A model generated the notes under the pieces. The model had not been told where the DNA came from, made no database searches, and saw only the letters and a program-made list of their open reading frames with translations. Made by a program: the position numbers and the translations under genes. A stretch of DNA of 45,951 nt from JAVBLT01 sp031553315 (GTDB taxonomy: Bacteria > Verrucomicrobiota > Kiritimatiellia > RFP12 > DVOR01). This document shows, piece after piece, positions 40,930 through 45,951 of the stretch (the first letter of the stretch is position 1; each line of letters starts with the position of its first letter). Where the stretch lies: contig JAVBLT010000047.1 of the NCBI GenBank assembly GCA_031553315.1, forward strand, positions 1-45,951, written 5' to 3'.

Positions 40930-42091
40930 ACGGGTCATTCTTATTTTCGCGGGATTTCTCGCAACTGAATATTCATTTACTCAACAACTCCCCTATCGCA
41001 TCGAAAATGTGCGCGTGACGCCTTGGCGCGAAAACGTGGAGTATCTGACAAAACTTACCTTTAAACTGGCCATGAGCGATTCCAAGCTTTATCTGGATGT
41101 GCAAAACGGCGTGTTTGAATCGGAACTGAATAACTTCGGCGGTCAATACACAATTGGCACCTTGGTATCAACAATTGGGCTTCCAAAAGACGAGACCGGT
41201 CGTTTTGGAATCAAACGATCCTATTCCGCTCAAGCGATTCAATTTATAGCCTACCGCCCGGAACACGAAAAGGAATTAAAATTACGTTTTAAACGCAACA
41301 ATGAACGTTGGTATCATATAGTAGGCTTTAAAAATGAAAAAATACCATTCGAGGAACTTGAAAATTTTGCAAAGGGAAAAAACGAATACCCGTTCAGAGA
41401 AGTTTTCGATTCCACGGGTTCAGGCGTAGACTATGAACTCAGATGGGGGGAAAAAGACTTTAAAACACATGGAACATCGCTCGACTTTGTAAAAATCGAG
41501 AAACGGAATCCAGAAGACAACTCAACAATTGAGATCTCAAAATCCAATCTCGCGAAAGAAACGCTGGAAAAAGAAGTTAAATTTTTGCATTATGCCATTT
41601 TCGGCCAAGACAAGCCTCGAAATCCGGGAGAGTACTGGTCTGTTGATGCACAGCTTCTGGATAATTTTATCCCAACAGGTTCGCTACGCATCGCTTATAA
41701 GGGAAGACTTGTTCTCAAAGCCGAAAAAGTGCCTCCTCAAGAGATTATTGAAAAAAAACAGCGCACATATGAGGGCTTGAAAATTATCGCTGTTCACAGT
41801 GGATACGATGCAACGGGCAAAAAATTGGAAACATCACTTGAAGCAGAGATCAACCAAAAACCGATCCAGGGCACTGTTCCGCGTTTTGGAAAAAACGACA
41901 ACCGATTCATACTCCACCTTGATACCAATTTTGAACATATTCGTTATGTCAATGCCCGCTTATGTTTTGAAAATTTCAAGGGAGAAATCCCCGAGATTGG
42001 AAACGACCTTGCCATGAAAGGACGAATGGAAGGCCGCTTGCACATCGAATTTGAATCGACAACTGAAATCAAAGCAGCCAAAAAGGAATAA
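40916..42091 (+). CDS. Secreted protein B of the ABC block
   Basis: A 391-aa protein with a signal peptide-like N-terminus (MSCVKRVILIFAGFLATEYS). Its C-terminal domain is paralogous to that of protein A: AIFGQDKPRNPGEYWSVD at residues 227-244, then a similar series of strands. The N-terminal halves do not look alike. The start overlaps the permease gene by 14 bases, so it is translated with the transporter. AAGGAG is visible before the ATG. Function unknown. Confidence 0.75.
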   Translation: MSCVKRVILIFAGFLATEYSFTQQLPYRIENVRVTPWRENVEYLTKLTFKLAMSDSKLYLDVQNGVFESELNNFGGQYTIGTLVSTIGLPKDETGRFGIKRSYSAQAIQFIAYRPEHEKELKLRFKRNNERWYHIVGFKNEKIPFEELENFAKGKNEYPFREVFDSTGSGVDYELRWGEKDFKTHGTSLDFVKIEKRNPEDNSTIEISKSNLAKETLEKEVKFLHYAIFGQDKPRNPGEYWSVDAQLLDNFIPTGSLRIAYKGRLVLKAEKVPPQEIIEKKQRTYEGLKIIAVHSGYDATGKKLETSLEAEINQKPIQGTVPRFGKNDNRFILHLDTNFEHIRYVNARLCFENFKGEIPEIGNDLAMKGRMEGRLHIEFESTTEIKAAKKE

Positions 42092-42093
42092 TA

Positions 42094-42465
42094 ATGAAAG
42101 CTTTTCAAGTGTTAATTGCCGGTTCGGGCATTTGCCTGTTATCAGGATGCGCGTCGATGCCGGAATATGAGTCGGAAAAAAAATCAATATGCACGATCAA
42201 AACCGGATGCTATCTCAGCACAACCGAAGAGCACATAATGAAAATAAGCGAAACTAAAATCGAGCTGTTTTACATCTCTCAACCTGAGTTTCCATATGCG
42301 GTTGTGCCGCATTCAATCGGGCATGTGAAAAACACCATATGCGTCGGCGAGTGTATGTATGGAGGCCGATTTCTTTTTGAAGATATGGGTGAAGGCGAAA
42401 TTCGCGTAGGTAAAACCGCAACGTCCACTCAGATTGGCGAACCATTGATATTTAAAAAAAGGTAA
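42094..42465 (+). CDS. Small lipoprotein, paralogue of the next gene
   Basis: A 123-aa predicted lipoprotein (lipobox LSGC near residue 19). The mature part has FYISQPEFPYAVVPHSIGH and a CVGECMYGGRF segment. The following gene has the same order of motifs (FYLSTPEIPYATIPHTYYH, CGGICNEGIF), so the two arose by duplication. It starts 2 bases after protein B. No family is recognised. Confidence 0.7.
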   Translation: MKAFQVLIAGSGICLLSGCASMPEYESEKKSICTIKTGCYLSTTEEHIMKISETKIELFYISQPEFPYAVVPHSIGHVKNTICVGECMYGGRFLFEDMGEGEIRVGKTATSTQIGEPLIFKKR

Positions 42466-42468
42466 ACG

Positions 42469-42843
42469 ATGGAATCGAACAAAAAAAAGATCATACTTAG
42501 CGTGGCGGTGATTTTTTTTACAACGTTGATTCTCCGTTGGACGCTGGCGCCGCATAACCGGTGTATGTTGCCAAAAGGAAGCTACACTTCGGAAAATGGC
42601 GTGCATGGGATGGTCGTGGAAAAGAATTGCATTCGTATATTTTATCTTTCCACGCCAGAGATTCCATACGCGACGATTCCGCATACATACTATCACCGAA
42701 ATGTTGAGTGTGGCGGAATCTGCAATGAAGGGATTTTTTATGAGATTTCGTACAACAACAATAATAAAAAGTGTACAGTAAAAAAAATAGCCAAAGATCG
42801 CCCTCAAACGGATCCTGTTGTTTTTATCAAATATAGTCGATAG
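42469..42843 (+). CDS. Small membrane-anchored paralogue of the lipoprotein
   Basis: A 124-aa protein with an N-terminal membrane helix (residues ~8-26) in place of the lipid anchor. The rest shares the pattern FYxSxPExPYAxxPHxxxH...CxxxCxxGxF with the gene before it. It is the last gene of the ABC block, followed by the ECF sigma promoter. Function unknown. Confidence 0.7.
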   Translation: MESNKKKIILSVAVIFFTTLILRWTLAPHNRCMLPKGSYTSENGVHGMVVEKNCIRIFYLSTPEIPYATIPHTYYHRNVECGGICNEGIFYEISYNNNNKKCTVKKIAKDRPQTDPVVFIKYSR

Positions 42844-42850
42844 ATTTAAG

Positions 42851-42879
42851 GTTACAAAACTATTTAATTCAGGTATCAT
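42851..42879 (+). promoter_or_regulatory. Possible promoter of the sigma-kinase pair
   Basis: GTTACA (42851-42856) and TATCAT (42874-42879) with a 17-base spacer, about 26 bases before the sigma gene start. Confidence 0.4.
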
Positions 42880-42905
42880 TCTCTCAAAACAACAAGGGGT
42901 GATGC

Positions 42906-43538
42906 GTGGCGCAGATGTATGATCGAAGTGAGGCGACTCGGTCAAGTGTGATCGAGGGGATCAAAAATCCTGAAAACCGTTCCGCATGGGAGCGGTTTTA
43001 TGCGTTGTATGCGGGGTTTCTGCTCAATGTGGCGTATCGGAAGGGAATTCGGGAGGCCCAGGCGGAGGAAATTCTGCAGGGGGTGATGGTGGAAATCTGG
43101 CGGGCGGCGCCGGAGTTTGTCTATGACCGGAAAAAGGGCTCGTTCAGGGGCTGGCTCACGGTGCTGATGCGCCGAAGGGTGATTGATTGCCTGAGGAAAC
43201 GGGAGCGGGAGGTGAAAGCGGTTCCGCTGGATGAAGTGCAAGAGGAGGCGGCGGTCGAGGATGAGGGGTTCACACGCCTAATCGAGGAGGAATGGCTGGA
43301 GGCGGTGAGGGAGGAGGCCTTGGCGAGGTTGAAAAGGAAGGTCTCGGTCAGGCATTTTGAACTGTTTCACGCGGTGGCGGTGAAGGGGTGGAAGGTGGCC
43401 GAGGTCGCGGAGATCTACGGCATTTCGCGGATGGGGGTGTATCAGGCGAACCGGAGGGTTGGCCGGGTGTTTGACCCGATTGCGCGGGCGGTGGCGGAGG
43501 AGTTCGACGCGCCGCCGCCGGGGGTGTGCGGTGAATGA
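42906..43538 (+). CDS. ECF-type RNA polymerase sigma factor
   Basis: A 210-aa sigma-70 family protein with region 2 (QAEEILQGVMVEIWRAAPEF, GSFRGWLTVLMRRRVIDCLR) and a region 4 helix-turn-helix near the end (KVAEVAEIYGISRMGVYQANRRV). The GTG at 42906 has AAGGGG upstream; an ATG three codons later is an alternative. No anti-sigma factor is adjacent. Instead the gene overlaps by 8 bases a Ser/Thr kinase gene, and ECF factors controlled by a linked kinase are a known arrangement, common in Planctomycetes and relatives. GC content rises sharply here compared with the block before it. Confidence 0.85.
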   Translation: MAQMYDRSEATRSSVIEGIKNPENRSAWERFYALYAGFLLNVAYRKGIREAQAEEILQGVMVEIWRAAPEFVYDRKKGSFRGWLTVLMRRRVIDCLRKREREVKAVPLDEVQEEAAVEDEGFTRLIEEEWLEAVREEALARLKRKVSVRHFELFHAVAVKGWKVAEVAEIYGISRMGVYQANRRVGRVFDPIARAVAEEFDAPPPGVCGE

Positions 43539-45633
43539 GGAGCCGCTGATTCTTCCGGGGTATTCGCTGCTCAGGCGCATTGGCGCGGGGGCGTATGGCG
43601 AGGTGTGGCTCGCGAAGAACAGGGAGGCCTGTTTTTGCGCGGTGAAGGTGGTGCGCCGGAAGCCGGGGCTGGAGGAACGGTTTGAAAGGGAGTGGCGGGC
43701 GGTTGATTTCCTCTCAACGCAGGAACCGATGCCGGGGGTGATTCGGATTCTGCGGGCGGTAAGGTTCTGTGAGGATTTTTTCTTTTACGCGATGCCGCTG
43801 GCGGATGATTTTTCCACGGGGCGGAAGCTGAATGTGAATCATTACCGGCCGTCGACGCTGAGGGGGTATTTGGATGCGCACCGTTCGCTGCCGGTGGAGG
43901 AGGCGCTGGCGCTGGGGCTGATTCTTTGCCGGGCGCTTCTGGCGCTGCACGCGCGCAACCTGGTTCACCGCGATGTGAAGCCGGCGAATGTGATTGCGAT
44001 TGACGGTTCTCCGGTGTTGGCGGATGTGGGGCTGGTGACGTTTGCAAGCGAGGCGCAGTCGATCGTAGGCACGCCGGAGTATGTGCCGCCGGAGAATCAC
44101 GGATCGTTTGCCGGCGACGTCTACAGCCTGGGCAAGCTGCTCTACGAGTGCCTCACGGGCAATGCGCCGGGGGCCTACGGAGAGGCGCCGCGGGAGGAGC
44201 GCAACATCCGGGATCGTCGGTTTTCGCGGTTTCTGGGGGTGATTCACCGGGCGTGTGAAGAGAATCCGCGCAAACGCTATCACTCGATGCGGGCGATGCT
44301 GGCGGATCTTGAGGAGATCGAGGCGGAGACGAAACAAAAGCGGCGCAGGAAGCATCTTCAACGCGCGGTGTTGCTGGCAATGCTGGCGGCGGGTGCCTGG
44401 CCGTGGGCGCATCGGTATTTCAAGCCGGCGGAGGCGGAGCCCGAACCCGCGCCGGTCATCGAGGCCGAGGCGCCGGCGGAGCGGTCGGCGGAGGCCATTT
44501 TCCAGGAGGCGGAGGCTTGCCGGGCGACCGATGCGCGGATGGCGGCGGGGCTTTATCTGGAGGCGGCGGAGCGCGGTCACGCGGAAGCACAATACCGCCT
44601 GGGCCGCTGTTTTGAGGAGGGCAAGGGCGTGCGGCTGAGCCGGGCGGATGCGGTGGCGTGGTATTTCGCGGCGGCGCGGCAAAACCACCGGTCGGCGCAG
44701 GTTGCGCTCGCGGGATGCTATCTCCACGGGCGCGGCGTGGAGCGGAGCCGAAGCGAGGCGCTGGGGTGGTATCGCCGGGCGGCGGAGCTGGGCGATGCGG
44801 AGGCGCAGTTTTATCTGGGCGAGGCTTATGCGGCGGGAAGCGGCGTGCTGACCAGTGCGGCGCTGGCGGCGGAGTGGTATATGAAGGCGGCGCGCCAGGA
44901 GCACCGGGAGGCGCAGTTTCGGATGGCGGAAATGTTCAGCGAGGGGAAGGGGGTGCTTCGCGATCCGCTCAAGGCGCTGGGGTGGCTTCAACGGGCGTCG
45001 GAACAAGGCCACGAGGAGGCAACGCTGAGAATGCAGGCGGTGCATGAGGCGTTGCTGGCCAATGAGCGGAAGGCAGAATCTGCCGCCGTTGAGGAAAAGC
45101 CAGCCGCTCCCGATTATGAGGCGCTCAATGCGCAGGGGCTGCGGCTGATGCGGGAGCAGGATCCGATGGGGGCGGTGATCTGTTTTCAACAGGCGGCGGA
45201 AGGAGGGGTGGCGGAGGCGTTTTTCAATCTGGGCGTTTGCCATGAAAAGGGCTACGGCGTGGTTCGCAACGCGCCGAAAGCGGCGGCTTATTACCGGCTG
45301 GCGGCGGAGCGGAATCATTTCCCGGCGCAGTACAATCTGGGGCTGTGCCTGCTGCGGGAAGACGAAGAGGAGGCGAAGCGCTGGCTCAGCCGTGCGGGGC
45401 TCAACGGGCACACGGAGGCATGGCGCCTTTATCTCGCGCTCACGGAAAAAAAGGAAGCGCCGGCTCAAAACACGCCGGACAATCTGATTCTCGCGCCATC
45501 GGTTCTGATTCGCAAGCCTTTGACCATGCCGGAGCATTTCCGGACATCAACCCAGTTTGCGCCCCCCGTTCCCGCCAATACAAAACGGTTTGAACCGGCT
45601 CAGTTTTACCGGTTGCACACGGATATCAGGTAA
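43531..45633 (+). CDS. Membrane Ser/Thr protein kinase with Sel1-like repeats
   Basis: About 700 aa, starting at GTG 43531 inside the sigma gene. Kinase domain residues ~10-265: glycine loop GAGAYGEV, Lys39 (CAVKVV), catalytic HRDVKPANV (Asp148, Asn153), DVG in place of DFG (165-167) and GTPEYVPPE in the activation segment. One membrane helix at ~278-296. The outer part has two blocks of Sel1-like (TPR-type) repeats, ~335-530 and ~560-655, with the usual A-x-x-x-L-G-x-x-Y/C...G-x-G-V pattern. Catalytic residues are present, so it is probably active. It likely phosphorylates the co-encoded sigma factor or its own partners in response to a periplasmic signal. Confidence 0.88.
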   Translation: MNEEPLILPGYSLLRRIGAGAYGEVWLAKNREACFCAVKVVRRKPGLEERFEREWRAVDFLSTQEPMPGVIRILRAVRFCEDFFFYAMPLADDFSTGRKLNVNHYRPSTLRGYLDAHRSLPVEEALALGLILCRALLALHARNLVHRDVKPANVIAIDGSPVLADVGLVTFASEAQSIVGTPEYVPPENHGSFAGDVYSLGKLLYECLTGNAPGAYGEAPREERNIRDRRFSRFLGVIHRACEENPRKRYHSMRAMLADLEEIEAETKQKRRRKHLQRAVLLAMLAAGAWPWAHRYFKPAEAEPEPAPVIEAEAPAERSAEAIFQEAEACRATDARMAAGLYLEAAERGHAEAQYRLGRCFEEGKGVRLSRADAVAWYFAAARQNHRSAQVALAGCYLHGRGVERSRSEALGWYRRAAELGDAEAQFYLGEAYAAGSGVLTSAALAAEWYMKAARQEHREAQFRMAEMFSEGKGVLRDPLKALGWLQRASEQGHEEATLRMQAVHEALLANERKAESAAVEEKPAAPDYEALNAQGLRLMREQDPMGAVICFQQAAEGGVAEAFFNLGVCHEKGYGVVRNAPKAAAYYRLAAERNHFPAQYNLGLCLLREDEEEAKRWLSRAGLNGHTEAWRLYLALTEKKEAPAQNTPDNLILAPSVLIRKPLTMPEHFRTSTQFAPPVPANTKRFEPAQFYRLHTDIR

Positions 45634-45650
45634 ATGACATAAACCCGAAT

Positions 45651-45813
45651 TAGAGCATGTTTCGAATGAGACTTCCGGATTTTGCGAAGATGATTTTGGG
45701 CTTTGACAAACGCTTGAGGCGAGCCGTAGCAACGCTACGGCGATCTGAAAGGGTGAAATTCAAAAACAAAAAGCACCGAGAAAAAGCGGAAAGATCAATC
45801 GAAACATGCTCTA
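45651..45813 (+). repeat. 163-bp palindromic MITE-like repeat, copy 5
   Basis: Full copy bracketed by TA, 17 bases after the kinase stop. It has a few substitutions (for example AGACTTCC for AGATTTCC and TGATTTTGGGC for TGAATTTTGGT). It marks the right border of the block that begins at copy 4. Confidence 0.9.
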
Positions 45814-45951
45814 GTACATAGTAAACTTTAAAATATCGGGTATAGTCGTTTCAATTTTATACGAGCATCCTCTGTTGTGAATTGCCATTTTACCGGGGTT
45901 TGTCTGGCATTTCGCTCGCAGTTCCATGCGGCAGTCATTTCCCTTATAAGG
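45814..45951. other. Window end, no gene seen
   Basis: These 138 bases contain no open frame with a ribosome site, and I find no clear promoter or hairpin. They may be the start of the intergenic region before the next gene. Confidence 0.4.

Noticed and set aside
42313..42945. 210-codon minus-strand open frame opposite the small paralogues
   Set aside because: No ribosome site, His/Arg/Phe-rich product without domains, and it runs across a promoter region.

Overview
The window reads as chromosome from a GC-rich, Gram-negative bacterium. Most genes use C-ending codons heavily, and lipoprotein and TRAP-type periplasmic proteins are present. The Ser/Thr kinase plus ECF sigma pairing, Sel1 repeats, duplicated DUF3857/transglutaminase proteins and a eukaryote-type branching enzyme suggest the PVC superphylum (Verrucomicrobiota, Kiritimatiellota or Lentisphaerota). 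That placement is inference; no rRNA gene is present.

Left part (1-2.8 kb): the 3' end of pnp, followed by an array of a palindromic 163-bp repeat, a two-way terminator, queD-queE (7-deazaguanine synthesis) and rpsL-rpsG, the last two pairs on the minus strand.

Minus-strand operon (16044 down to 2832): eight genes that overlap or nearly touch, in the order secreted double DUF3857/transglutaminase protein, tsaD, panB, a ketosynthase-like protein, a 1097-aa acyltransferase/dehydratase-like protein with an intact C-terminal phosphopantetheinyl transferase (PPTase), then TRAP dctP-dctQ-dctM. The ketosynthase, acyltransferase and dehydratase parts have all lost expected catalytic residues, while the PPTase keeps its motifs. 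PanB (pantothenate/CoA synthesis) beside a PPTase is a sensible metabolic link; the TRAP transporter's role is unknown.

Middle (16.7-24 kb): a divergent 1399-aa multi-PAS/GAF hybrid histidine kinase, a tandem Gly-Lys-Gly-Lys-Gly tRNA cluster ending in a small basic protein gene, and a secreted GH36-like alpha-galactosidase on the minus strand.

Plus-strand block (24.2-35.6 kb): an acyl-CoA ligase, serS, def, an XRE-cupin regulator, a small membrane protein, a second acyl-CoA ligase, a secreted coiled-coil protein, glycogen synthase and branching enzyme, and a secreted M23 peptidase.

Accessory-looking block (36.1-45.8 kb), bracketed by two copies of the same 163-bp repeat. The first part (36.4-42.8 kb) is clearly AT-richer and encodes a mini CxxCxGxG protein, a pilin-like membrane protein, an ABC-2 type ATPase and permease flanked by two secreted paralogues sharing a C-terminal domain, and two small paralogous lipoprotein/membrane proteins. 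I cannot assign it a known function and consider it the best candidate for an undescribed export or envelope system. The second part (42.9-45.6 kb) is an ECF sigma factor overlapping a membrane Ser/Thr kinase with Sel1 repeats.
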